From the NCBI RefSeq assembly GCF_003672135.1, contig NC_039518.1:8744136-8808135 (forward strand): a stretch of 64,000 nt of DNA, in the 5' to 3' direction. Below, one piece after another: positions 22,035 through 35,549 of this stretch. The stretch comes from Ooceraea biroi (Eukaryota; Arthropoda; Insecta; Hymenoptera; Formicidae). Made by a program: the position numbers and the translations under genes. Below the pieces are notes generated by a model. The model worked only from the letters and a program-made list of their open reading frames with translations, ran no database searches and was not told where the DNA came from. Within the stretch, counting starts at the first letter, position 1; the number at the start of each line of letters is the position of its first letter.

Positions 22035-24075
22035 CACGATATACAAATAACTCGCACAAGACACACGCTAGGTCCGATTGTTATGCCGTCACGCGTGCAC
22101 TTTATCAAATTTCTGTCAGGTTTCTCCTTTTGAAATAACGAATTATCGCCGAGGATCTCCGGCTTATCCTAACCGTTATTTTCTACTCTACGATTGCCCC
22201 GCAAAAATCTAACACGTGCGAATGTGTGACGCGTGCAGTGTGCGCCTAGTGAGATCAGTAATGTTCCTAGGGATTCTCCACTCTGATTGGCTATCAGATA
22301 GTGGTTGTCAAACGTTAATACGTCAAGGTCGAAAAGACCGAATAAATCTCTGCCGCGTATTTTGAAGGGAGCTGCACCCCTCTTCTGTCTTCTGCACCTA
22401 CCACTGTAATCGCTCAGCAGATAGGCTGTGCTACTAAAAAAGAAGTGATTTCGTGTGCAATTATAGTTTTCTTGCATATTCCCGCTTTGATTTAAAATAA
22501 TATTTGGAGATGATTTTTCAGGAGACGAAGTAGAATCAACACGACGTAACAACTATAAGCTATTTATTTTCTCACTATAAAAACGCTGGTATAATTAATT
22601 ATGCTTATAAGATGCTAATTCGCATTACGAAAGAATAACAGATCTTACTTAAAGGGATAACAGGTATTAAAAGTATACAACAAACATGATTCAAAATTAA
22701 GTAGAATCTAAAAAAGCAAAAAATTATTAAATATTACTAAAAATTTAAATAATATTAAAGATTACTCCGCAAAGAGTGATATAATAAAGATTTTCCTAAA
22801 CTTGTATTCAAATGAAGTTGAAAGTTATTGTTATGTAAAGAGTTATATGTGTGTCTCTATATAAAAATGTTTACCTTGAAACTCACTTAACGTATACCAA
22901 TATTTGAATCAATAAAAAGCCTTTGCAGTGAATGTGTGTGTGTGTGTAGGTACGTGTGTTTCTCTAGTCAGATTTCAATTTGGAATATAATACTTTTCGT
23001 CTTTTCCTCTCTCTCTCTCTTACTTCTCTCCTCCCTCCTTTTCCTGGTGTACATAGTTTCTTTTATCAGTATTTTTATACATATCATAAATGTATGTAAA
23101 ATTATAAATATATACGGTATTATGCTCGCGTTCTCTCTTTTTGTACATCTGTGTGAATAACAATGTGTTGAGAATATATATGTATCACCCTTATACATGA
23201 ATAATCATTAAATCAGTCTCTAGCAATTATAAATATACGAGATAACAATACAATTGTACAAACGTAATAACACAAAATAACAATTGGAATTTACAAATAC
23301 GGGGTGGAAGAAATCATTAAAAAATAAAGCAAACGAAAAGAAGAAACAAAGTGAAAGAAAAAAACAGAAGAAACAGCGAAACAATCAGTAATGCGAAAAT
23401 TAGAAAATGCAAGAAAATAATTATTATGCTACATTATATTGCCATTCTTTGAAGTACTTCAATTGTGTACATATATATATATTTGGGCTACCTCTAGAGT
23501 TAACTATTAGAGTTTGGAAGTGCTTCAGTTGTGCATGTCTAAAGTCACATGTACTATTTTGTACTTTTTTTTGTATTAAAGAAGAGGAATAAGTACATGT
23601 GTGTATATATGTATGATGTATGTGTAGCGACAAAGCTATAGCTTGTAAATAGATTTTCGTGATAGATTTCTATGTGACAAAAGAACTCTCTCTATATAAA
23701 TTGTGTAAAACTATACAAATATATTATATCACGATTTACCAAAATAGATTGCGACGACGATAATATAATTTGCAATTTTCAACAATGGAAAGTGTAAAAA
23801 ATATCCTCTCCCTCCCGTTAGGACCCTCATTTTATTCGTTCTCGTGATATATTCTGCAACGCGATCGCGTCAAACATGCACGTTTCGCGCACGCAGTGCC
23901 ATGCAGTGTAACATGCCGTACGAATGCTTTGATTGCAACGACACACATTAACCATTGTTTGTAGCAAAAAATGTTTCGTGTATCTTATTTGTAAATTCCG
24001 ATTCTCTGTTATTTCTCGGTACTCATAGACGCTAAAGACTAGTTTGACAATATTCCTGTATAAGAGTAATGTGCT
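22035..24075. other. Intergenic: DHHC-gene promoter and NAPRT 3' UTR
   Basis: 22035-22560 is the presumed DHHC-gene promoter, with CCTAGGGA at 22266-22273 and ATTGGCT (reverse CCAAT) at 22286-22292. 22560-24075 is AT-rich, with TG, CT and TA simple repeats. Its right part is probably the NAPRT 3' UTR, with a minus-strand AATAAA near 23832. The open frame at 22169-22552 (-) shows no domain. Confidence 0.55.
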
Positions 24076-27000
24076 TCACCGTAACTCCCCAATCGGCGCG
24101 TTCTGAGACCACAGCTCGTCGATGAATCTGTATAAAGTGTCGCTAACAGCCACCTGTAATTAAGGAGAGAGCAATTTCGAAAAGAAGTTCTTTGAAAATT
24201 TACAGCAGCACACGAAAGTGAGCTCTCTGCTCACCTTGTACGGCGTTGGATTCAGATTTCTTCTGTGATCGTTGCGTAATGTATTGAGAGATTCCTGTAC
24301 TCTGGTGCGAATTTCTTGTAACGTGGGTAAGGGCTGACACAGCTTACCGTCTTTCCAGTATATCTGTAACGCGCATATATTCGCTTATTACGAGTCGCAC
24401 GACGTTGAGTTAATTCCTGGATGCATGTCGACCTACTTATAAACCTATTATTTCAATTCGGTTGTACGTACCTTGTGCAGAGGTTCCACCTGGGACGGTG
24501 TCACGTTAGCCCTCTTCGTCTGTTGGAACGGATGCCTGCAAAGGACCTTCTGCATTACTTGCGGCGGTTCCTCCGTTGTTTTCTGCAGGAGGTCGATCAA
24601 CGCGTAACCGTCCGAACCGTACAATCTGTAGGCGTCCTTCCTGGCCGGGATCGTAACTTTCCCGACCTCCTGACTGAGCTTGATCCTCGGCTCGCCATTG
24701 ATCTCCACCATTTTATAAACGCAGCCCAATGCTGGTTGTCTCTGACACGTCACGAGATGCGTCCCGATGCCGAAACAGTCGATTTTGTGGCTCTGGAAGA
24801 TATTCGTGTCCGTTACGACATGTAATCGCCGCGGTGTCTACGACTCGCGAATCTACTCACACCTTTACCTGCTCGTTCAGGCTTATTATCGTCTCCTCAT
24901 TAATGTCATTCGACGCGCAGATCATTAGCTTTGCGAACCACGGTATATCATACTTGACGGCAAGCTTTTCGAAGATGTCCCTCGCTACGTTACTGAGATA
25001 CGCCAAGTCACCGCTGTCAATTCTGATACCGATAGCCCTGTATCCCAAGTCGTTCAAGGCTAACGCTACCGCACAGAAGTTTAAGAGACCGCTCCTATTC
25101 GCAAAATGCATAACCGATAAGACGTCTCTGTATAAATGGCAGTTTCTAATAAATGTGATTGAATGTTAATATTATGATTAAATGATTAGGAGGCAATCTA
25201 GACACACATGACATTCCATTTGTACAATTTTTTTACAACAATGATTTACTAAGCCTAAACTTGGCCATGTAAAAGGATCTTGTTCTTTTGCTAAGAACTT
25301 CTAAAAACTTTATTAAGTAAATTTCTTAAATTTCTATCATGTTATTTTTACATTTTACAATGTAACGTAGCATTGATTTGCCAAGTTTAGAGTTAAAGTT
25401 ACACCGAAATATAAATTGCACACAAATATAAATTATATAAGCGAAAGTAACGGAAATAACTAAAATTACGTGAATTTATGTTATTCACTATTAGTACAAA
25501 TGAGATAATTAGTTTAATTATCATATTGCAAATAATATCTCCGATAAAGAAAATAAATATGCACGAATATGCGCTATCCTAATAAATAAATAAATAAATT
25601 CAACGTTTCACATGGAAATATCTTCGCTTCCCTTGCATTTTTTCTTTCTCATATTGCAGCAAAGTTCTACAAAGTTTCTTGCATTTGAATGATCGTTAAA
25701 GTACGTGAAAATTTTGGCAGTATACAGGATGTGCCCATAGATGTGCTCAGAGAATATTATCCGGAGAATAAGGGGCAGAATTGGGAGGGGCACTATATAA
25801 GATCACCAATGTAATAGCTAACAAAGAGATTTTTAAATATAGAACTTGTACTCTTTTATATCTCTAACTGACATGTTATGAGAGTAACATGATATGATAA
25901 TATAAATAGTATGCGCGATTTGCCTGTTTCACAGAATATTTTTTAAACCATATAAAACAGAAGATGTAAAAGGATATAAAACAAGAGAAATTAGACTGCT
26001 TGCATTGCCATCGCTAATTAACAATCTCAGGAGGCATCAGGTATTGTGTTGAGTCAAAGCACAAAATTTACTTTTTCAATATGCAATCAAAGATACTTTT
26101 GGTCTTTAAAATTATTGCTTATACAATAATGTTAATCACTTTGAAGGGGCAATGTGTAGTTCGCGAAGCATAGAACCAGAAAAGGGGAAAAGAAATTACA
26201 ATACATTCTGCAAAATAGGCAAACAGAGCGATGTTCGTACCTCACATAGAGCTCACCCAATTCGCCTCGTCTTAAAAAGCCATTCTTGTGAAGTTGCGAA
26301 GTCGATTCTGATATAAATGGGTTGTTTCTCACACTGTTTTGGGCGTGTGTATTGGACCCGTTAGTTAGAAGCTTATTCTTTACATTTAGGCTGGCCACTT
26401 GTGCCTGCCCCTTGGCCGACGTCTCAATGCTACAAACACATTCCTGTTAGGCTACAGTGGTGTAACGCGCATGCCTGTTCGCGACGCGCTGACAAAATTA
26501 AATTACAGAACCGCCAGTGAGATTGAATCGAGAGAATATGCATCTTGAATTTGAACGGACCTTTTTATTTCCTTTTAAAATGCACGTCCAGTTACTTTTG
26601 GCTCGAAATGTAAATGAAAGCAATAACGAAATCTATGAAATTTCTAATAACGAAAGACTTTATTCTTAACTTTGAAGCTTATGATAATATTGTGATTATA
26701 TATGATATTATTTATATCATATTACTACCTGCATGCGGGATTGTTCGAATCTGTACATATGCATGCACAGCCTAATTACATATGTAAGATTATATACGCG
26801 TACAGCATTAATATGTGAGTCCGCGATAACGCAATGTTTTAAAATATGCATACAATATTTTAAAAGATCACTTCTGCCCTTAATACTAAACATTCCAAAT
26901 TCTGAAAACTTCCGTGTTTAAAATGTCATATTCACATAATTGTGATGTAATTTCGCTACGCAAACTCGGTAAGCTCAATAAAAATATGGCACAATGTCGA

Positions 27001-27826
27001 AACGTAAATCAAGTGTAAGAGCAATTAAGGCCCAATGAATGTATGAAATACATAATAAGTTGATAATTAACACAGAGGTACAGCCGCAAACAATAAACTA
27101 TTTCGTGCAATCACTTCTAACAATGTCAATGTGAAACCGACAAATGTACATTTTAACACGTCGTTTGCCGTTGTTTGCAAGCTATATTAACTAATTCTCA
27201 ATTTTTCTTTATTTTAAATGCCAGGCAATACATATTGCAATGACTGCAATGCTACTTTGCACTTTGCAATGCTAAGAAACAATGTGCTGAAGAAATGCAA
27301 CTAAAACTGAAGCTTACAAATTACAACTTTTTTTATTAAATGCGCTACTTAAGGGAAGGTAAAAGTAATAAGCGTACGTGCGTACCTTTTGACGTCATAC
27401 GTGTCCACGAGAGCGGTGAATCTTTCCGGAAAGGCTACGGCATAGCTAATCAAAGCTGCCAATTCTCCGTCGGATGCTTGCGAGGCTAAAGCACCCAGAT
27501 CTTCAGCGATAGCCTCGCGATACTTGCAGGCGAGTTCCAGCAGGTTCAGAACATTACCTGTTTGCTTGTGCGCCAACGTCTGCGGAAGAAACAATCACGT
27601 TTTCTTCTCTCCAGAGAATTGCCCAAAGTTCACACTTTAACCGATGAGAAAATGGAATATCTTATCGCGCGTTACTTACTTTCTCCTGTAAATCGTCGAT
27701 GCTCGTGAAGGATGTGATGTATGCATGTGCGTGCGTGCCGCATACCGGTATATTGAATAACTTTCCAGCCAAGACATTGCTAGTCCCATCGAATCCACCT
27801 GTGTCATACACATACACACACATAAG

Positions 27827-27861
<35 letters not shown>

Positions 27862-30485
27862 TATAGCAAAGCAATTATTTTAAATTTAATTTTGATTTAT
27901 ATTTACATGAGTGTGCACTAAACATACGTGGCTACCAAGTTCTTTCTATACCTATCGTATAGAGTAGACATATATACATATGTACATTCATATATATGTA
28001 CATTCTCAAGCCGACTTCCGAAACTGTTACTCATTTACCTAGACAGTGCCAGCTGACACCGAGTGGAACAGCGTATTGATCTCACTTTACACGAAATTGT
28101 TGAATATAGTGTAAGAGTGATGGAGTGGTACCGAACACACCAACTTATCCGTTATCCATTACATCACGTCGCGAATTGGAAAAAAAATGTTCAAGACTGC
28201 ATATCTCGGACTTGATATATAATGAATAAATATATATAATTTAAGATGCATTACGTTTACTGAGAGATAACTAGACAGTTTATCAGTAACCAAATGAGTT
28301 GAGAAGTACACCCGATACATGTGCAGTGGAAAGTTCCATGTTACATGTTTCTTATTATATTGCGTGTGCTCCTGTAACGTACGTGATTTTGCAACATTTC
28401 GCAATTACCATGTACGATAATTAAAAAAACGACGAGATATGCATGTGTGTGTGTGTACAATGAGAGTATAATTTTAATTTAACGTAAAATACTTTTTTAG
28501 TAACCATTCATTCCATACTATAAACATAATAAATAATAATTCAAAACTTCATAAAGTTCAGATAGAAAATTAAACTGATATAAATTAGTAATATAAAAAA
28601 TACATGAAAATTATTTACCGATGTAGCTGTATTTCGACGCGCTCAATCCCCCGTCGGGGCCTTGCGCTCTTCGAAGACCGAACTCCAGTAGCGTTATATT
28701 TTTTCCAGCGACCATACGATACCTTGCCGCGTTAGTTGCCATCAGGCTCGCATAGTTCACCAGTGTTAATAGAGTCGTTTCTAACAGCTGCGCCATTATC
28801 AATGGTCCTTCTACTCTTATCAGTGGAACCCTGTAATAATTTAAATTGCAGTGAATCTGAATAATTTCCAAGCCCGTTCAAAGGACATATATTTATAGAA
28901 AATATAATTGTCATTATTAAATGGTTCTCTCTAATTCATTATGTAATGAGAATCTCTTTTTTAAAATCCACCTTGGAAATACAACGGATCCCTCATCTAT
29001 GGCATATATTGTGACATCTTTTGCAGTGAGACTCTGCAGATAATCGAAGAATCTTTGGTCTACCATAGGCATTGTTGATTTCAGGTACTTGATATCTGTG
29101 GTATGAAACTGTCTAATATAAATCCATTAAAAGAAATCAAATACATACTAAGTAGATTTCGCGAATACACACCACTGAGAGAATAATGGAACTTATTCAA
29201 GAACTTTATGCACTCCTCGAGACCAGCGAAGATCGTGAATTCTCCCTGGAAAGGGTTCTTGCGAAAGAACAAATCAAACACGGCATGATCGTTCATTTTG
29301 CCGCTCTTCCAGTAAGCGTAAGCCATTGTGATTTGATATAAGTCTGAAAGCAAACATCATTCTTCTTACACGTAAATACACAAGAAAACAATTTCGAGAC
29401 ATTGTCATTTTAGTGTTAGTAACTAAGAGCTTGCAAGAAACAGATCTTATCGCCAGTAAAAAAGAGTCATAAGAAACAAATTGCGTTCAGTTCTACATAT
29501 CCTATGTCACACCATTTACATGATCTATTATTAATCGCATAATATTGTACTTTGTCTGGTTGAGCAGTAGCAAGTAGCTTCAAGTACAGACACAGATTTA
29601 TCTCTTTTGCATGTGTGTGCAAATACACAAAAAAAAAAGCACATGTTTTTACATATATGATTTTATTATCGCTGCATTTTAAGCAGGCTTGTATTGATAA
29701 ATACATTTGTTTTGTAAGAGAAATATAAGCTGAGCCGTGCGGTTTACATCATCTGTAGAATGATATTTACAAATTAGCATAACTATTGCGCTCTTACGTT
29801 ACGCATCTATGTGGGAACGCATTTCCTAGTCACAAGAGTGCTGTCATAAATAATTCAAGCTGATTTCATAAGTATTGTGTCGTGTAATTTTTATCTAGAA
29901 TTGTAGAACTGTTCAGCCTTCGTTATTCAATTCCAAAATGTGCAAAGCACAAAGCTAATTCTCATGAATCTCCATCGATTGATGGAGACGACTGTCCATC
30001 CTGCATCTCGTCTCTAAAACGCTTCGAGATTACGGATGCGATTACAATTTTGGACGCGAAAAAGCGTTGAATCTCATTGCTCACACGGTCCCGTGAACCG
30101 CTGACAAAATCATCAAAACGGGCATTTTTTTTTTAATTAATACAAAAGAAAGCGCACAAGTCCCGTCATATGTACACACTTGCTCTCTTCTGTTCTCATC
30201 GTTTTCAGATTTTGAGACTCTGACGCTGTCCGACAAACAAGCTACTTCTGAGCGAATCTTTGCTCCGTTCTTAAGTAATCAATTCTAACTATAATTATTC
30301 CGATCAGACGGCGCGTCACGCTCGAATAATCCTCGGGACGGAGGGAAACGAGGTTAGGTTAGGCGAATCATGATTGAAGGGACTACACGCGAGGGACGTG
30401 ACTTGTACCACGCACCTGTCAGCAGCGGCTGCACGACGCCGTTCTGTCGCGAATTGCAACACGTTCCACCGTCGTCCGTTGACAT
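24076..30485 (-). CDS. Naprt: Nicotinate phosphoribosyltransferase (NAPRT)
   Basis: Ten exons: 30485-30416, 29343-29173, 29095-28972, 28830-28619, 27798-27680, 27579-27386, 25094-24863, 24792-24472, 24363-24235, 24153-24076. They give 549 aa, against 538 in human. The enzyme makes nicotinate mononucleotide from nicotinate and PRPP, the first step of the Preiss-Handler route to NAD. Family landmarks in order: PLLTDLYQITMAYAYWKSGK, DLFFRKNPFQGEFTIFAGLEE, EGPLIMAQLLET, YASLMATNAAR, LLEFGLRRAQGPDGG, GGFDGTSNVLAGKL, GTHAHAYITSF, VALALNDLGYRAIGIRIDSGDL, CASNDINEETI, FGIGTHLVTCQRQPALGCVYK. Active-site residues of the family are present. The roughly 930-bp first intron and 2.3-kb sixth intron are AT-rich. 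The sixth holds a phase-matched candidate cassette exon (26241-26429). The donor of exon 7 was set by phase (AAG|GTGTGA). Confidence 0.95.
26241..26429 (-). other. Candidate cassette exon in NAPRT intron 6
   Basis: An open 189-nt segment on the minus strand is bounded by an acceptor (GTTTGTAG just above 26429) and a donor (GAG|GTACGA after 26241). Its length is a multiple of three. Both borders fit phase 2, the phase of the host intron, so it can be included or skipped without breaking the frame. It would insert 63 residues (containing SAKGQAQVASLNVKNK and NNPFISESTSQLHKN, ending GELGELYV) between TYDVKR and RSGLLNFCAV, next to the ligand-binding core. Confidence 0.6.
27829..27858. repeat. 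(AT)n microsatellite in NAPRT intron 4
   Basis: About 15 AT units, 30 bp upstream of the exon 5 acceptor on the minus strand. Confidence 0.9.
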
Positions 30486-31185
30486 TTTGTGGGCTGCTGC
30501 TCGCGTGCGCCTGCCTCGGAAAACGTCTCGACACGGGCACGGGCACGCTCCCGCTCTCCCTCTCTCTCGCTCTTTCTTCACTTCCTAGATTCCCTCGCGT
30601 TTCAGTTGCGCCAAGTTGCACCACTTGCGCTTTCTGCCTCATAAACAAAACAACAGTGCGATGTATATTACATCAGATTCGACGTACGCGCGGATCCATT
30701 GCTGTGCGAATTAAACGTGAACGAGCAACGATTAACTTCGATTTATTAAACCGTTCTCGAGCCTCTCGCCCTCCACGCGACGAAAAATGCCTGACCTAGT
30801 CAACTGCACTTTTCAGGTCTGGCGAGGAGCAGAACGGGAGAGCCGAAAAGGATACGGCAAGAAGGGAAACTTAAACCGATAGCCGTGCGACCTCACCTTC
30901 GATATTACTCGTTACGGACGCGACAACGTCAACTGACATGCTTCGCAGCGAGCCGCGATGTAATATACGCTCTGCGAGAATCGATAGGGAACGTTTGAAG
31001 GACGCTTGACGCCTGTTGGCACGGCCTGTACCCCGTCCGTTCCGCCAATCCGGCCAATCACTGCGCCAGCCCGGCAGAAATCACTAGACTCAGAAATTCG
31101 CGCGTGCGCACACCTGCCCGCTTGCTCCGAGTCTTGATTGTTTCCCGCGCGACGAAGTCGCGTTTCAATCTTCTTTTTTACTCGT

Positions 31186-31207
31186 GAGAGAGAGAGAGAG
31201 AGAGAGA
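31186..31207. repeat. (GA)n microsatellite
   Basis: Eleven GA units in the NAPRT upstream region. Confidence 0.9.
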
Positions 31208-31934
31208 AAGAGACGAGTAGACGCAAGTTTATGCACGTTTAGCGCTACCGATTATTTAGCTCCTGAGAGACGACTTAATATCGCTTTTTAACCTTAAAAT
31301 TTAACGACGTAACGATCTACAAAGCTCCGATTTTCTGCACTGTTTTCTCTCTGCCTTCCTTTTTTATTTTACTTCGCTTATCTGTACTTTTTTTTCAAGG
31401 ACGAAGCATGGAATGACTGGACTGAATTAAGTGCATCCAAGAGTTGAAAAGAAAGGATCTCTCGAAGAGTCCTGTCGAAGCATTTCGCGAAGAACGGACG
31501 TTTACAAGAAAATGTTTCCACTGAGGTTAGTCTGAAATTTTCAAGTTTAATTGCTCTTCCGTTACGAGCTCGAGATTATAAATTCACGAACGATTAATGC
31601 GGCAAGGTTGCTTGTGCATGACTTGCGTCATCGGGGAGATAACGATAAGCAAATAATATAATCCGTGAAAGTTTACGAGAGAGAGCCTCTTCCTCGACGC
31701 AAAAGGTCGCGATAACTCGAGCACTACGTGTCCATCTTGACCGCCGCAACTTCGGAGATATAAATATACGCTCTAGTGCTTGCAAATAGATGCTGCGTAT
31801 CTAATTGGCATTACGAGTGCGTACCAGACGGCTGCATATAAACGAAAAAAAGCCCAATGATAACCAGAAGCAAGGAAACTACGATAAGAAGAGGAACGAT
31901 AACACGTAATCGGATTTGATTTCTCTTACAAAGG

Positions 31935-32121
31935 AATAATTAGATGATAGTCGCGGTATATATATAAATCTGGCCTAATTACGGATTGCGGCAGTCTCCT
32001 ATATTTTTATATATTCTAGGGAAGACCCTAATTATAGAAAAATATATAAAAATATAGGAGACTGCCGCAATCCGTAATTAGGCCAGATTTATATATATAC
32101 CGCGACTATCATCTAATTATT
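31935..32121. repeat. Perfect inverted repeat with 79-bp arms (MITE-like hairpin)
   Basis: The left arm 31935-32013 and right arm 32043-32121 are exact reverse complements, with a 29-bp loop. Both arms contain GATAGTCGCGGTATATATAT and GGATTGCGGCAGTCTCC blocks. The loop has a CTAGGGAAGACCCTA mini-palindrome. Identity over 79 bp with no mismatch implies a recent insertion, gene conversion between arms, or selection for the hairpin. No obvious target-site duplication. Confidence 0.95.
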
Positions 32122-35100
32122 TTTCTGACGCGCAAACTGTACGTCGCACTTCTGCATCGGGCATCGATAGATAATTCGCGCGATTTCTCGTAAAAAATAC
32201 GTACCGCGGCGCGCACGCGCGCCTCAAGGATCGGATTACGTCAATTTCGTGCGGCGCGCTGAGAGAAACGATCATGCTCCTAATAATAGTGCGCGCGCGA
32301 GATCGCAATTAGCTAATAGTTCGACTAAACAGTACGCGCGTTGCTAGGGGCAACTCGTTGCGGCGTTCTCGATGTTCTCATTGCAGCCGAGCGACCTTGC
32401 GAGACCGACACGTAGGTATCACCTGCGCATTGCGGCGGTCCTCGTCTTTTGACACGCGAAACAGGGAAAGAAGTTCCCGCGCCGCAACCGATCTCGCATG
32501 CGGCGGAAAAAAAACTGACTGACACGGGGATCCGCCGTGCGAATCGCGTGTCGGCTGATCCTCCTACGACGGAATCTCGTCGGCGAGACCTCGAGCCTCG
32601 TTCGATCACTCACGCTATCGGTATATCTAGAGAACGTTACCTGGCTCTCAATTTTTGTGCTTCACCTGCTTATCGCATCGCTGGTAGAATCTTGTAAACC
32701 GACTAGATAGATATCTATTTTTGGTCACTTTAGAAGAACGCGATTGCATCGTATCTTATCAAAATTATGTGTATGATCAGGCTCAGCATCGGATATGAAT
32801 TTTTCAGGATTGAACGCCGTTGATCTTCCCATCGTTTGGATTGTCAATGTGTATGAGTCGTATCTCGTGGACGGAGCAGTATGGGATCTCAGATAATTAT
32901 GTCGTCGTCCAGCTTGTCGATATAATGTGAAGGGTGAATGACATTAACAGACGATACACGGCGTCCGTTGGGCCGTTGAACCTGCGACTTGCGCCATAGC
33001 CAACGAGTGATGGTAAAAAGTAAATAAAAATGATAAAAATATATGTCGCTATAAGAACGTATAATAAAATAACGATTAAGTATTTGCAGCGTTTGTGCGC
33101 CGTTACTCAAAGAAACTGGAGCAAACTTCGCTATCTTTTTTCTGCAGTTTACATCCGCAATGCGCGGATACAATTTGCACGGTGCGAGAATGCAAGTGTG
33201 GGCATATATAGACAATTTTCCCGGCGAAATTGTTTACCGGTAACCAGTGGTAACTCCGCAGCAGCGCGGGAAGGATTCTTAATCGTCGTGATCAATAACT
33301 CTCGATGCTGTTGCGTGATGCCACGTAATAATGCTGTACGCCGTCGTAATTTGTAAAGTTTGCGCGATTCGTAGCAGCCGCGATATGTCTCGTGTCTCGT
33401 TTCTCCCATTTTTTACTCCGACCGTAGAAATTTGTTACGCAGACGCGGAGATTATATCGATATCACGTCGAGATTACGTTTGTAAATATGTCTCTGCGAG
33501 ATATAGATAGTTCGATTCCTTCAGTTTAATTTTTATTTTAGTTGGGGAAATTGTCAAACGCCACGGTCAGACGCCTGCAACTAAACATTAGTCATCACTT
33601 GAGCTGTTTAATGCCTGTTAAAGCGAAGATAGTTAACGCCTGTTAAACCGTTAGCGCCAAGTAAAAGCTAATGCTAACTGGTGATTACATCAGTTATGCC
33701 AATTACTTGTTGGTGTGCTCGCGGTTCTTAGGTATGTTGGATTTAATATCTCATAATTAATCTCGGATGCAATGAGGAAATGTTAGAAATATATTGAAAG
33801 CAACATGTTTACCAGTCAGTTAAACATACTTGAAGGATTAGTCACTTGAAAAACAAACTGTGGTCGTAAATCCAACTTATCTGAGTTGAGAGAAAATATT
33901 GAGTCTCGCAGTCGCCAACTAATAATGATAGTTGAAGGTTATTATCAACTAATGTTATCAGAGTGTTCTCGTTCGTCGCGAGATAAGTCTCATGAAATAA
34001 CGACTCCAAATAAAATAGGAAAATTGCGCATATCTCGTGCGCGATATCATGTGGAAGTGGGCACGTACGTTTCACTCGTTATGCATTCTTGTTGATCTTT
34101 ACTAAATAATAACGTATGGAAATTTACTGGCGTTCTATCGAATTTATCGTTGCATCTACCGCCGTGCTGCGAGCCCGCGATTATCGGTTGCGATATATTC
34201 ATAGATATTTATTTCGTCGCCCGTAATATCTCACTCGATCACGTAAATCCTCCCGAGACACGTTCGCATCTTATGTCATTTATTCACGCGCGTTGAAACG
34301 TTGAGAAACGTCGCTTCGCTCTCCATCTCTCGCGTCAATAGCGCGATTGTATTCGACGAAGTTTCATACCGGTTTTATTTGCCGTTGCATATAGTTCTTG
34401 TAGTTTCACTTATCGATAATGTCGGTTCAACGACACGTGCTCCGTCATTAATATGCGAACGCAGGATGCAGCTCAAGTCATTTTATACAATGAATTTATT
34501 CGTATATATACGTCACAGATGGTGTATTCCGCACTAGCTAACTCTACAAAATGATCCTCCGGTATTTGTCTGCTGCTGAATGCGCTACTAATTAATTTTC
34601 TGCATTACAACTGGCACTTCTGAAGTATTGTTTAATCGCTAGTCTCAATCACTAGGGCTGTCTCTTTGGTGTGTGTCTTTGGCTTTAGAAAAATACTCAA
34701 TTTTTGATTCTCTAAGGTCTAAAAGATGCAAGAATGATGATTGAGCCGCGAGCATTGCACTGATCGCCTCGGATGCTCTTCCTTTCTGTCAAAAATTGAT
34801 TATTTTTATGTATATATATATAATTACTATTTATTGTTGCCTATCTCTCTCTCTATATATATATGTATATATAATATATAACGCCGTCAAGCATCCGGAA
34901 AAAACGTAATCGCAAAATACACGCTTGTATCTCTATGAACTAATAATGCGGTATTAATAATGTGGTTACACGGTGATATACCTTTTGTCTCTGCGATACA
35001 TAGTACCCTACTTATTGTTTGTGTACCGTTACATGTGTACTTTTCTCTTCGTCTGCCCTGTACGCCCCTCTATTTATATTTTATATACCTTCTGCGGTGA

Positions 35101-35515
35101 GTCAGCATGTGTGCGGATGTATACATTGTACGGAAGCACGGACTATTATCTACGTTACACGCACTAAGTGACTGACTTAACTATGATCCTCCCTAAAAAC
35201 TACTCAGACTTCGATTTAATATTTATCTCGCTTATAAGAATAACATCATGATCGTATTTGTATCGAGTATGGCGCACCTTTACTCTTATCGATAAATTAA
35301 TACTGCGACGACTAGACGACTTGACCACGTGACTGCGACGTGACGTGACGTGTTCGGTCATGTTTGTCCTTACAATTACTACCTAATTTGACACATAATT
35401 TTTCGTATACAGTCTTAACATTTATGATGATGTTTGTATTGTGCTAAAAATATGTCACACAGACTACAAAACTTTTTCTCCTTTTCGCAATTTTTCTTTC
35501 TTTTCTTCTTGGTCA

Positions 35516-35549
<34 letters not shown>

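Noticed and set aside
22169..22552. 127-codon minus frame upstream of the DHHC gene
   Set aside because: Begins without an ATG, has no domain and overlaps the presumed promoter motifs.
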